DNA of 64,000 bases from positions 1-64,000 of the forward strand of contig CAWDXD010000002.1 of the NCBI GenBank assembly GCA_963806145.1. Reading direction: 5' to 3'. The DNA comes from DASXKD01 sp963806145 (lineage in GTDB: Bacteria; Actinomycetota; Actinomycetes; Streptosporangiales; Streptosporangiaceae). Under the pieces are notes generated by a model that was given only the letters and a program-made list of their open reading frames with translations, was not told the DNA's origin and searched no databases. Of the stretch, positions 1 through 7,662 are shown in pieces; the first letter of the stretch is position 1, and every line of letters begins with the position of its first letter. The position numbers and the translations under genes were made by a program.

Positions 1-96
1 AGTCGCGGCGTTGCTGCGCGATCCTTTCGGGCCCCTGGACCGCTGCGTCACAGGGATTCAGGGGGCGCCTGTCGGAGGATGGCCAGGACTGCCAGC

Positions 97-375
97 TCAT
101 TCACGCGCGCCGCAGCCGGGCACCGTGGTAATCGCCCGCTCGTGAGCCTGCCGGGCCGCGTACCGTGCTGGACGCGCCTGGGCTCGCTCAGCGCGGGCCG
201 CATCCAGAGCGTTCTCGGCCTCGGTGAAACGGTCGCTGGCGGCATCGAACTCGATCTCTGCGCGTTTCGTCGTGGCCCGCGCCTCGGCCAGCGCGTCCTC
301 AGCCGCAGCAAGCCTGCGGCGAAGGTCATCGAGCTGCCGGATCGCCTCACGGCGGGCACGCGCTGTGTCTGCCAC
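97..375 (-). CDS. Small coiled-coil hypothetical protein
   Basis: A 92-residue protein that I do not recognise. Residues 1-75 are almost entirely Ala, Arg, Glu and Asp in a heptad-like pattern (for example RRRLAAAEDALAEARATT), which predicts one long amphipathic helix or coiled coil. The last 15 residues are not helical and contain one Cys. The start is GTG at 375, preceded by GGGAGGA with a spacing of about 8 bases, which supports real translation. No membrane segment or signal peptide is visible. It reads away from the window edge next to another small minus-strand gene. Function unknown; a structural or DNA-associated helical protein is only a guess. Confidence 0.6.
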   Translation of the reverse strand: MADTARARREAIRQLDDLRRRLAAAEDALAEARATTKRAEIEFDAASDRFTEAENALDAARAERAQARPARYAARQAHERAITTVPGCGARE

Positions 376-468
376 GCAGCAATCCTCCCGGGTAGCGAGG
401 CAGGCTGACCAAAGTGATGCCGCCCGTTGACTTATACCGTGATCTGGCGGGAGTCAGCCCCGCACGCC

Positions 469-744
469 CTAGTCGGCGTCGTGGCGGATTGATGAAGGCA
501 GACGGCGGACATGGAGGCCGTTCAGACGCCTGGCCGCCAGGCTCACCCCGTCCAGGGCTTGCCCGGCGAGGAAGTACTTCGGCGCATCAGGCCCGGCCCA
601 CATACCATGCTTCTTGCGGAAGAGCCGCTCCTGCTGGAAGCGCTTCTCCTCCCGGTGGATGCCATGGCTGACGACAGCCACGATCCCGACCACGATTCCG
701 ATGGCGAAGATCCCGGCCGCAGTGATGAGCATGATCCCTAGCAC
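469..744 (-). CDS. Small single-pass membrane protein, hypothetical
   Basis: A 91-residue protein starting at GTG 744, chosen because GGGGAG lies six bases upstream; an in-frame start at 798 has no such site. Residues 1-26 form one hydrophobic membrane span rich in Ile, Val and Ala (LITAAGIFAIGIVVGIVAVV). A basic cytoplasmic stretch follows (HREEKRFQQERLFRKKHG) and then a 40-residue polar tail. The positive charges after the span suggest a cytoplasmic C terminus. No family is recognised. It may be co-oriented with the coiled-coil gene downstream at 375, about 90 bases away, but no shared function can be inferred. Confidence 0.55.
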   Translation of the reverse strand: MLGIMLITAAGIFAIGIVVGIVAVVSHGIHREEKRFQQERLFRKKHGMWAGPDAPKYFLAGQALDGVSLAARRLNGLHVRRLPSSIRHDAD

Positions 745-1060
745 GTACTTCTCCCCGGTATGGCCGGTGATCCGGTTCCGGCCATGGCACTCCCCCATAT
801 CCGGACAATGCCGTCACGAATACGGAGCACTGGGCCGACCAGGTAGATACATGCTTCACCGGCCAGCCGGCCCGGCCGGGGCTTCAGCGTTGCTGCGTTC
901 GAGGCCTATTCCGGGGGAAATCCCCCGCATGCCATCCCATCCCCCATGCCATCCCCTGGTGTTCCCCCCGTAGGCATGGCCGTGGGCGTCCCCACCCACG
1001 ACCGTGGCGGGCTCGGTGGGGTGCGCTGGTGTGTCGGGATGGGGACGCGAGCACGGCCCG
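745..1060. other. Gene-poor spacer with hairpin and short direct repeats
   Basis: No convincing gene is seen in these 316 bases. At 912-927 there is a perfect short inverted repeat (CGGGGGA, two A, TCCCCCG) that could fold as a hairpin. It is followed at 929-956 by imperfect direct copies of ATGCCATCCC. The hairpin lies upstream of both the minus-strand gene at 744 and the DUF1707 array at 1061, so it could terminate readthrough or be a degenerate remnant. Confidence 0.3.
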
Positions 1061-1111
1061 ACCCCGCCCGGACGCACCTACATCACCACCCCCACCGAGT
1101 ACCCGGTATAA
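1061..1111 (+). pseudogene. Remnant of DUF222/HNH (13E12-type) endonuclease C terminus, copy 1
   Basis: Only the last 16 codons of the family signature remain, reading TPPGRTYITTPTEYPV and then TAA. This matches the extreme C terminus of actinobacterial DUF222/HNH proteins, known as the 13E12 repeat family, which typically ends in TPxGRTYTTxPTxYPV. Upstream in the same frame there is no recognisable HNH core and no start. The same tail recurs at 1920, 2869 and 4034, alternating with DUF1707 genes. It is a fragment and cannot make an endonuclease. Confidence 0.6.
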
Positions 1112-1148
1112 CCTCCTGCCGGGGATGGCCACCGGTGGGCAACCGCAT

Positions 1149-1154
1149 TACGCT
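1149..1154 (+). promoter_or_regulatory. Putative -10 element, DUF1707 gene 1
   Basis: TACGCT lies 36 bases before the GTG start at 1191. The surrounding bases (TACGCTTGGCCC) recur at 2117 upstream of DUF1707 gene 2, with TAGGCT at the equivalent place upstream of gene 3. This suggests a promoter duplicated with its gene. No clear -35 hexamer is visible. Confidence 0.35.
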
Positions 1155-1190
1155 TGGCCCTGCATTCGCGTGGGTGGGGAGGTGCCGGCG

Positions 1191-1886
1191 GTGACAGATC
1201 CGGGAGACCAGCCGGCCGCAGAAGGCCGGGACGGTGGCCACCTCCGCGCGTCCCACGCCGACCGCGAGCAGGCGACCGAACAGCTCAAGGTCGCGTTCGT
1301 GCAGGGTCGGCTGGATAACGAGGAGTTCGACGCCCGCGTGGGCCAGGCGCTCACAGCACGGACCTACACGGAACTGGCCGCCGTCATTGCTGACCTGCCC
1401 GCTGCGCCGACCGCTGCCCAGCCGCCCGAGCCCGGCGCAGTACGGGGCGAGGCGCGAGTTCTGCGGCCCGGCGCGGTGCTCGCGGCGGCAACCGCGATAT
1501 ATGCAGGCACCTGGCTGTTGGCGTTCTTCTTGCCCAGGACCAGCGAAGGCGAACCCATGGCAGGAGCCAACCTGGTCGTGGCGGCCACCTTCGCCTACTC
1601 CGTTGCGTTGGTCTTCGCTGTGGGGCGGATCCTCAGCGGCTGGCAGGATAGGCGTGCTACCGGGCAGCTACCGGGGGGGCCGACACCTGGCCCGGGCGGT
1701 CAGGCATCCCAGCGCCCGCCAACGGCCGGCTCGGGTGGCCGGCTCCCGTGGGCCGACCACGGTCAGCAGCACACCGCCGAAGCAGCTCGACGCGATCCTG
1801 CCCATCCGCGATCGCCCGGCTCGCGGTCAGCCCATCGGTGGCGCCACCGCCGACACCCCTACACGATCGGCTATGCCGACGCTTGA
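1191..1886 (+). CDS. DUF1707 (SHOCT-like) membrane protein 1
   Basis: A 231-residue protein. Residues about 17-70 are a DUF1707 domain: RASHADREQ, then QGRLDNEEFDARVGQA and a YTELAAVIADLP end, the standard short helical module found at the N terminus of many actinobacterial membrane proteins. Two hydrophobic segments follow (GAVLAAATAIYAGTWLLAFF and LVVAATFAYSVALVFAVG). A basic, Pro/Gly-rich tail ends the protein. The start is GTG 1191 with GGGGAGG eight bases upstream. DUF1707 has no proven biochemical activity; a role in protein-protein contact at the membrane is inferred from the family. This is the first of three related genes in tandem, and it shares its promoter-like upstream region with the second. 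Confidence 0.75.
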   Translation: MTDPGDQPAAEGRDGGHLRASHADREQATEQLKVAFVQGRLDNEEFDARVGQALTARTYTELAAVIADLPAAPTAAQPPEPGAVRGEARVLRPGAVLAAATAIYAGTWLLAFFLPRTSEGEPMAGANLVVAATFAYSVALVFAVGRILSGWQDRRATGQLPGGPTPGPGGQASQRPPTAGSGGRLPWADHGQQHTAEAARRDPAHPRSPGSRSAHRWRHRRHPYTIGYADA

Positions 1887-1919
1887 CCCGGCGACCACGC
1901 CTGCGGGGAGGGTGCTGAC

Positions 1920-2078
1920 GTGCGTCGTTTTCGTAATCTCGCGCCGCTGTGCGGGCATCACCATAGGTGCAAGCAGGCCGAGGGCTGGCGGCTGGAGCAG
2001 CCCGAACCCGGCGTCCTGGTCTGGCAGACCCCGGCCGGGCGCACCTACACCACCGCCCCCACCGTCTGCCCGGTTTAG
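1920..2078 (+). pseudogene. HNH (13E12-type) C-terminal remnant, copy 2
   Basis: A 52-codon open frame from GTG 1920 to TAG 2078. It reads VRRFRNLAPLCGHHH and later GVLVWQTPAGRTYTT, which is the end of the DUF222/HNH family from just after the HNH cysteine (normally CNLAPLCRHHH). The catalytic N-terminal part of the HNH motif is missing. It begins 33 bases after the stop of the preceding DUF1707 gene, exactly the same offset as copy 3. The copy at 4034 has the same 52-codon length. It could be a decayed gene end, or a small retained ORF, since the frame is intact. Confidence 0.6.
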
Positions 2079-2116
2079 CCCGCCTGCGGGAATGGCTCGT
2101 CGGAGGGCAATCGCGC

Positions 2117-2122
2117 TACGCT
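2117..2122 (+). promoter_or_regulatory. Putative -10 element, DUF1707 gene 2
   Basis: TACGCT in the same flanking context as at 1149 (GCTACGCTTGGCCC), 38 bases before the GTG at 2161. Conservation between the two duplicated upstream regions is the main evidence. Confidence 0.35.
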
Positions 2123-2160
2123 TGGCCCGGCATGGCGCCCGGTTGGGGGAGGTGTCGGTA

Positions 2161-2835
2161 GTGGCAGGTCCGGGAGACGAGATGACCGGCGGCGCGGTGG
2201 GTGGCCGCATGCGGGCGTCGCACGAGGACCGCGAGCAGGTGATCGAGGTGCTCAAGGACGCGTTCGCGCAGGGTCGGCTGACCCAAGACGAACTGGACAC
2301 GCGGGCGGGCCAGGCGTTCGCGTCGCGAACCTACTCGGAGCTGGCCGCCCTCACCGCCGACATCCCCGCCGAGCCGCCCGCCGAGTCCGCCGTCGGGCCT
2401 GCTGCTAGGCCTGCCGGTACGCCAGCCCGGACGCTGGCGAAAGCGGTCCTTAGGTCAGGGATCTGTCTGCTTGTCCCGTTTGCCCTGGCGGGGGTCATAG
2501 CCCTGACCAGTGCCACGGGCTTGGTGCCCCTGGCCTTTTTGTCTGGGGTCGCGGCGGTCATCGCGGCATCGGGCTTTTTGGGGTACGGGGTGGTCGACGC
2601 CTGGCAGGAGCGGCGCTCGCGCGGTCAGCTGCCGCCGCGGCCGCGCCGGGACGGCTGGGGACTCGAGGGCGGGCCGCCCGGCAGGACCGGCCGTGATCCG
2701 GCTCCGCCCGGGGCTCGCACCGACCAGACCCGCGTCGACCTGCGAACCAACCGGCCGGACCGGGACCGGCGGCACCCATCCGGGCGGGGTTTGCGGGCGC
2801 CACGCGGTACACGGCTCATTGCGGGCGCCGCATAA
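2161..2835 (+). CDS. DUF1707 (SHOCT-like) membrane protein 2
   Basis: A 224-residue paralogue of the gene at 1191. The DUF1707 domain spans residues about 18-70 (RASHEDREQVIEVLKDAF, QGRLTQDELDTRAGQAF, YSELAALTADIP). Two membrane segments follow (ICLLVPFALAGVIALTSA and VPLAFLSGVAAVIAASGFLG), then an Arg/Pro-rich tail of about 80 residues that looks disordered. The start is GTG 2161 with GGGGAGG eight bases upstream, as in gene 1. The frame is open for nearly 1 kb upstream, but that part overlaps gene 1 and the HNH remnant and is a shadow. Function unknown beyond the family; clearly a tandem duplicate. Confidence 0.75.
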   Translation: MAGPGDEMTGGAVGGRMRASHEDREQVIEVLKDAFAQGRLTQDELDTRAGQAFASRTYSELAALTADIPAEPPAESAVGPAARPAGTPARTLAKAVLRSGICLLVPFALAGVIALTSATGLVPLAFLSGVAAVIAASGFLGYGVVDAWQERRSRGQLPPRPRRDGWGLEGGPPGRTGRDPAPPGARTDQTRVDLRTNRPDRDRRHPSGRGLRAPRGTRLIAGAA

Positions 2836-2868
2836 CAGGTCGCCTCCGCCCTTATTTATCCGACCGAC

Positions 2869-3024
2869 GTGCGTTGTTATGTCATGCACGCGCCCCTCTG
2901 CCGACGGCATCATGGGGCCAAACAAGCCCCCGGCTGGCACCTGGAGCAGCCCTGGTCAGGCACCTTGATCTGGACCACGCCCAGCGGGCGCCGCTGCACT
3001 ACCTACCCAGCACCTATCCCGGGT
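2869..3024 (+). pseudogene. HNH (13E12-type) C-terminal remnant, copy 3
   Basis: Starts with GTG 33 bases after the stop of DUF1707 gene 2 and reads VRCYVMHAPLCRRHHGAKQA, then GTLIWTTPSGRRCTTY. At codon 53, where copies 2 and 4 have TAG, this copy reads GGT GAG, so the frame runs on to 3156 and overlaps the next DUF1707 gene. The loss of the stop and the divergent ending suggest it is drifting without selection. No HNH catalytic core is present. Confidence 0.55.
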
Positions 3025-3098
3025 GAGCCCAACCACGCCCTGCCGTGCCGACTACCTGGTCTGGCACTGCGGGGATGGCCAGCGAATGACAGTAGCGT

Positions 3099-3104
3099 TA
3101 GGCT
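3099..3104 (+). promoter_or_regulatory. Putative -10 element, DUF1707 gene 3
   Basis: TAGGCT occupies the position equivalent to TACGCT at 1149 and 2117, 32 bases before the ATG at 3137. It sits downstream of a conserved GGGGATGGCC block that is also present upstream of gene 1. Confidence 0.3.
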
Positions 3105-3136
3105 TCCCTGCATCACGCTGGTGCGGAGGCGCGGTG

Positions 3137-4006
3137 ATGGCTGGGCTGGGGGATGAGGTAGCAGCTGCAGAGGGCCGGGGCCGCGGCGGGCTCCGCGCGT
3201 CCCACTCCGACCGCGAGCAGGTGATCGGTGCTCTCCGGGCCGCGTTCGTGCAAGGTCGGCTGACCGAGGATGAGCTTGGCGCGCGGGCAGATCGGGTCTA
3301 TGCATCGCGCACACATGCCGAACTGGCCGAGGTCATCGCCGACATCCCCACCGCGCTCACCGGAGCCCCGTCCCCGCGCAGCCCATGGCGGGCGACAAAG
3401 AGAGCCTGGTGGTTCGAATACGCGGCGTTTCTGCCGGGCATCGTGGCGGTCATTCTCCTCCCCGGTGGGCCCCACACCACGGTATGGACGTTGGCCATCT
3501 TGGCCTCGGTTGTCTATCTGGTTTTTTGGGCTCTCGGTGTGTTCAAGATGGTCTCCTCACGGCGCGTGAAGCCCTCCGGCGGGCAACAATTGCCGCCGAT
3601 GTCATGGCAGCACGAGCAGGTGATCGGTACGTTCAAGGCCGCGCTGGCGCAAGGCCGACTGACCGAGGATGAACACGACACGCGGGTGGCCCAGGCGTCC
3701 TCGGCGCGGTCCCGCGCCGAGCTCGACGCGCTTACCGCTGACCTCCCCGCCGATCTGGCCGCCCGGCGCCCAACGGCCCGTGACGCCTGGACGGGCGTCT
3801 GCGTGAGCTTTGCCGCGGCCAGTGTCCTCGCCGCCCTCCTGCTGTGGCAACCCGACGACTTCCTGGCGTTCGCGACGGCACTTTTCACTGCCGCCACCGT
3901 GCTCCTGGCCCCGCCCATAACTGTCGGCCTGATGGTCGACGCACGGCATCAGAAGCGGGCTGGCGGGCAGCTACGGCTGGGGCCAGGCCCCAGCGCGCAC
4001 GGGTGA
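3137..4006 (+). CDS. Double DUF1707 membrane protein 3
   Basis: A 289-residue protein with two DUF1707 domains in one chain. The first covers residues about 17-70 (RASHSDREQVIGALRAAF, QGRLTEDELGARADRVYASR). The second covers about 155-205 (QHEQVIGTFKAALAQGRLTE, DLPADLAARR). Each is followed by hydrophobic membrane segments: FLPGIVAVILL and WTLAILASVVYLVFWAL after the first, ASVLAALLLW and FATALFTAATVLLA after the second. The start is ATG 3137, preceded by GGAGG with seven bases of spacing; GTG 3134 is an alternative. The layout suggests fusion of two array members or internal duplication. It is the last DUF1707 gene of the tandem array. Confidence 0.75.
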   Translation: MAGLGDEVAAAEGRGRGGLRASHSDREQVIGALRAAFVQGRLTEDELGARADRVYASRTHAELAEVIADIPTALTGAPSPRSPWRATKRAWWFEYAAFLPGIVAVILLPGGPHTTVWTLAILASVVYLVFWALGVFKMVSSRRVKPSGGQQLPPMSWQHEQVIGTFKAALAQGRLTEDEHDTRVAQASSARSRAELDALTADLPADLAARRPTARDAWTGVCVSFAAASVLAALLLWQPDDFLAFATALFTAATVLLAPPITVGLMVDARHQKRAGGQLRLGPGPSAHG

Positions 4007-4033
4007 TCATGTCCGCCGGGTCCCCTTCGGCAC

Positions 4034-4192
4034 ATGCGTCGTTATGTGAATCTTGCACCGCTGTGCCGGCATCACCACGAGGTCAAACAGTCACAGGGAT
4101 GGGCCCTGGAGCAAGCGAGCCCCGGCGTCATGACCTGGACCACGCCGGCCGGCCGCCGGTACGTCGTCGGCCCTACGTGCTATCCGGGCTAG
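4034..4192 (+). pseudogene. HNH (13E12-type) C-terminal remnant, copy 4
   Basis: A 52-codon frame from ATG 4034 to TAG 4192, reading MRRYVNLAPLCRHHHEVKQS and GVMTWTTPAGRRYVVGPTCY. It is the best preserved tail of the four and has the same length and start as copy 2. It begins 27 bases after the stop of DUF1707 gene 3. It is followed not by another DUF1707 gene but by the promoter and gene of the NHL-repeat protein, so it marks the downstream end of the array. Confidence 0.6.
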
Positions 4193-4342
4193 TCGGCGCA
4201 CCTGGGCTGAGCCCTGAGGCCATGCCGCTCATGTCACTCCCGATTCGTCTTCCGGATAAGTGCTGACCGTGGGCGGCGGCCCGGAGGGGCGCTACATTTG
4301 CGCGGTATGCCCTGCGCTCGCTCGAGCTTAGGTGGTCTGCTC

Positions 4343-6898
4343 ATGTCCCAGCGGATGCCGGTTCTGGCAGTGGCTACCTCGGTCGCGCTGATCGCCGGAG
4401 GCGGGGCACTCGCGGCCCCGGCGGCGGCCAGCCCAGTAGCCGACAGCCCAGCGGCGGGCAGTGCAGCGGCGGGCACGCACCGCGCCGCTGGCGGGGTGAT
4501 CACCACGGTCGCCGGGGGTGTCGGCGGGCCGGGCCCCGCGCTGGGGATATCCCTCAACAGCGTGAACGCCCCGCCGCTTGCCTGCGGCAGCCCGCCTGGG
4601 CCCAGTGACGTGGCGTTCTCGGCAGGCCGCCTGTATATCGCGGACGCGTCCGTGCGGCAGGTGAACGCGCAGACCGACACGCTGGCAACACCCGCCGGTA
4701 CCGGCGCGGCCGGGCCGTTCGGCGCGGGTGGGCTGGCCACTAACGCCTCGATCGTCGCCTGCGGCGTCGCGGTCGATCGTGCGGGGAACGTGGTGATCGC
4801 CGACCCGTTCCGGCGCCGGGTGGAGGTGTTGCCCCATGCCACCGGCACGTTCTACGGCCAGGCGATGACCGCCGGGCACTTGTACGTGGTGGCCGGCAAC
4901 GGCGGCAGCGGGCTGGGCGGTACCGGCGTGCCGGCCACAAAGACGGCGCTGAGCAGTCCCGTAGACGTGGCCGTGGACGGCGCGGGCAACCTGGTGATCG
5001 CGGACGCGGGGATACCCTCGCCGGAAAGCGGGGCACGGGTTCGAGTGGTGGCGGCCAGCACCGGCACCTTCTACGGCAAGGCCATGACGGCGGGTGACAT
5101 CTACACGCTGGCCGGCACCACCACGGGAATCCAGTTCTCCGGGGACGGTGGCCCGGCGACCAAGGCAGGGCTGGGGGTCTTCATCTTCGGCATCAAGGTG
5201 GACGCGGCGGGGAATCTGGTGTTCGCCGACTCCGACACCGAACGGGTGCGGGTGGTGGCCGCCACCACCGGCACGTTCTACGGCCAGCAGATGACCGCCG
5301 GCGACATTTACACGGTCGCGGGAGACGGCACCGGGGGCTCCTCCGGGGACGGCGGGCCCGCCGTCCAGGCGTCGTTCGACGACCCGAGCGGGGTAGCCCT
5401 GGATGCGGCCGGGAACCTGCTGATCGCCGACACCATCAACAACCGGGTGCGGGCGGTGGCGGCCCGCACCGGCACGTTCTACGGCCAGCAGATGACCGCG
5501 GGCGACATCTACACGATCGCCGGCGGCGGCACCGGGGGCATCGGTGACGGTGGTCCCACCACGCAGGCCTTTATCAGCGACCCGGAGGGCCTCACCGTCG
5601 AGCCGAACGGCCTCGTGGTCCTCAGCGACCTCGGGCACAGCCGGGTGCGGGTCGTGGCGGCGGCCACCGGCACCTTCTACGCCCAGCACATGACCGCCGG
5701 GGACATCTACGCGGTGGCCGGCCTGGGCGGCGCGGGCTTCTGCTGCGACGGCGCACCCGCCACGACCGCTCAGATGACCGCGCCCTTCGCCGTGACGGCG
5801 GACGCCGCAGGCAACGTGGTCATCGCCGATATCAACAACAACCGGATCCGCGTCGCGGCGGCTGCCACCGGCACCTTCTTCGGCCAGGCGATGACGAAGG
5901 GCGACATCTACACCGTGGCCGGCGACGGGAAGCGGGGCGACGCGCCAGGCGGCGTTCCCGCTACCCAGGCGCAGTTGCGTAACCCGGACAGCGTGGCGGT
6001 GGACCAGGCCGGTGATCTGTTGCTCACCGAGGGCGGCGGGAGCGACATCGTCCAGATGGTGCCCGCAGGGTCGGGAACCTTCTACGGGGTGCCGATGACC
6101 GCGGGCGACATCTACACCGTCGCCGGGGACGGCCTCCCGCGGTATTCCGGGGACGGCGGCCCGGCCACCAATGCCGGAATGTCCCCCCTCGGGATATCTG
6201 TGGACGCGGCCGGGAACTTGCTGATCGCGGACCAGGGCAACAGCCGCATCCGGGTGGTGGCCGCCACGACCGGCACGTTCTACGGGAAGGCCATGACTGC
6301 GGGCGACATCTACACCGTCGCCGGCAACGGCACCGCCGGTTTCGCCGGGGACGGCGGGCGCGCCACCACGGCCGAATTGAACGGGCCAGGGTCGGTGGTG
6401 CCCGGCCGCGCGGGGAACCTGGTGATCGCCGACACCGGCAACGAGCGGGTGCGCGCGGTCGCCGCCACCACCGGGACGTTCTACGGGCAGGCGATGACCA
6501 AGGGCGACATCTACACCGTGGCCGGGAACGGCACGCCCGGGTTCGCCGGGGACGGCGGCCCAGCGGCCAGCGGCGAGTTCCACAACCCGGATTCGGTGGC
6601 CGTGGACGGAGCGGGCAACATCGCGGTGGCCGACACCGTCTCCGGCTCGGTGCCGTTCGACATGGGCAACAACCGGGTGCGCGTGGTGGCGGCCGCCACC
6701 GGGACGTTCTACGGGGTGGCGATGACCGCCGGCGACATCTACACCGTCGCCGGCAACGGCACGCCCGGGTTCTCGGGGGACGGCGGCCCGGCGGCCAGCG
6801 CCGAGGTTGACCAGCCATTCGGGGTCGGTGTCGAGGCCGCGGGTAATCTGCTGGTCGCCGATCTTTTCGACGGCCGGGTACGCGAGATATCACGCTGA
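4343..6898 (+). CDS. Secreted NHL-repeat beta-propeller protein
   Basis: An 851-residue protein with an N-terminal signal peptide (hydrophobic VLAVATSVALIAGGGALAA with an AAA-S type cleavage region). The rest is built of repeats of about 60-75 residues. Each carries GTFYG(Q/K)xMTAGDIYTVAG, then SGDGGPAT, then GVAVDAAGNLLIADxxNNRV. I count ten GTFYG-type units. The VDAAGNLLIAD element is the NHL beta-propeller signature, so one or more extracellular propellers are predicted, probably for binding proteins or glycans. The start is ATG 4343 with AGGTGG seven bases upstream. An earlier in-frame ATG at 4307, with TACATT at 4293, is an alternative leaderless start. No anchor or catalytic domain is visible. 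Confidence 0.8.
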   Translation: MSQRMPVLAVATSVALIAGGGALAAPAAASPVADSPAAGSAAAGTHRAAGGVITTVAGGVGGPGPALGISLNSVNAPPLACGSPPGPSDVAFSAGRLYIADASVRQVNAQTDTLATPAGTGAAGPFGAGGLATNASIVACGVAVDRAGNVVIADPFRRRVEVLPHATGTFYGQAMTAGHLYVVAGNGGSGLGGTGVPATKTALSSPVDVAVDGAGNLVIADAGIPSPESGARVRVVAASTGTFYGKAMTAGDIYTLAGTTTGIQFSGDGGPATKAGLGVFIFGIKVDAAGNLVFADSDTERVRVVAATTGTFYGQQMTAGDIYTVAGDGTGGSSGDGGPAVQASFDDPSGVALDAAGNLLIADTINNRVRAVAARTGTFYGQQMTAGDIYTIAGGGTGGIGDGGPTTQAFISDPEGLTVEPNGLVVLSDLGHSRVRVVAAATGTFYAQHMTAGDIYAVAGLGGAGFCCDGAPATTAQMTAPFAVTADAAGNVVIADINNNRIRVAAAATGTFFGQAMTKGDIYTVAGDGKRGDAPGGVPATQAQLRNPDSVAVDQAGDLLLTEGGGSDIVQMVPAGSGTFYGVPMTAGDIYTVAGDGLPRYSGDGGPATNAGMSPLGISVDAAGNLLIADQGNSRIRVVAATTGTFYGKAMTAGDIYTVAGNGTAGFAGDGGRATTAELNGPGSVVPGRAGNLVIADTGNERVRAVAATTGTFYGQAMTKGDIYTVAGNGTPGFAGDGGPAASGEFHNPDSVAVDGAGNIAVADTVSGSVPFDMGNNRVRVVAAATGTFYGVAMTAGDIYTVAGNGTPGFSGDGGPAASAEVDQPFGVGVEAAGNLLVADLFDGRVREISR

Positions 6899-6909
6899 GG
6901 GGCGGGATC

Positions 6910-7662
6910 ATGCAGCCAGTCGCGGTGGTCACCGGGGCGAGCAGCGGTATCGGCGCGGCCACGGCCGCCAGCCTGGCGGGCGCCGGGTATCACGTGGTCC
7001 TGGCCGCCCGGCGGGCCGGCCGGCTGGAGGAGGCCGCCGCCCGGGCCCGGGAGCGGGGAGGTTCGGCACAGGCCGAACTCCTCGACGTCACCGACACGGC
7101 AGCCGTCGCGGCGTTCGCCCGGTCGCTCGACCGGTGCGACGTGCTGGTCAACAACGCGGGCGGCGCGATCGGCATGGAGGACGTGGCAAACGCGGACCCG
7201 GCCGACTGGCAGGCCATGTTCGAGGTCAACGTGCTCGGCTCGCTGCACCTGACCAAGGCGCTGCTGCCACAGCTGATCGCCAGCGGCGACGGCACCATAG
7301 TGATGCTGACCTCCACCGCTGGGTTCATCACCTACGAGGGCGGCGGCGGGTACGCGGCCGCCAAGCACGCCCAGCACGCGATGGCGGGCACGCTCCGGCT
7401 GGAACTGTCCGGCCAGCCGGTCCGGGTGATCGAAATCGCACCGGGGATGGTCCGCACGGACGAGTTCGCGGTGAACCGGTTCCGCGGTGACGCCGACAAG
7501 GCCGCCGCGGTGTACCGGGGCGTCCGCGAGCCGCTGACCGCCGACGACATCGCCGACGCGATCACCTGGGCGGTCACCCGCCCCGCGCACTTCAACGTGG
7601 ATCTGATGGTGCTCCGCCCGCGCGCCCAGGCCGCGCAGCACAAGGTCTACCGCGAGCCGTAG
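6910..7662 (+). CDS. Short-chain dehydrogenase/reductase (classical SDR)
   Basis: A 250-residue NAD(P)-dependent oxidoreductase. The Rossmann glycine motif TGASSGIG is at residues 8-15, NNAGG at 81-85, the catalytic Ser at 135 and the YAAAK active site at 148-152. The AARR motif after strand 2 suggests NADP(H) preference. The substrate cannot be told from sequence; the family includes many 3-hydroxy and polyol dehydrogenases. ATG 6910 follows GAGGGGCGGGA, a plausible ribosome binding site, 11 bases after the NHL gene stop, so the two may be co-transcribed. Its 3' end overlaps the convergent nagA by 16 bases. Confidence 0.85.
   Translation: MQPVAVVTGASSGIGAATAASLAGAGYHVVLAARRAGRLEEAAARARERGGSAQAELLDVTDTAAVAAFARSLDRCDVLVNNAGGAIGMEDVANADPADWQAMFEVNVLGSLHLTKALLPQLIASGDGTIVMLTSTAGFITYEGGGGYAAAKHAQHAMAGTLRLELSGQPVRVIEIAPGMVRTDEFAVNRFRGDADKAAAVYRGVREPLTADDIADAITWAVTRPAHFNVDLMVLRPRAQAAQHKVYREP

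Noticed and set aside
1..96. A possible partial gene end in the first 96 bases (frame 2 reads VAALLRDPFGPLDRCV and stops at 143)
   Set aside because: It shows no recognisable family, and it overlaps the better-supported minus-strand coiled-coil gene.
1920..2078. A functional HNH endonuclease
   Set aside because: Only the C-terminal tail after the HNH core is present; the catalytic His-Asn-His elements are missing.
4328..6583. A 751-residue minus-strand reading frame opposite the NHL gene
   Set aside because: It is antisense to a clearly recognisable repeat protein. Its composition is dominated by His, Arg, Gly and Asp from the reverse complement of the repeats, and no family motif is visible.
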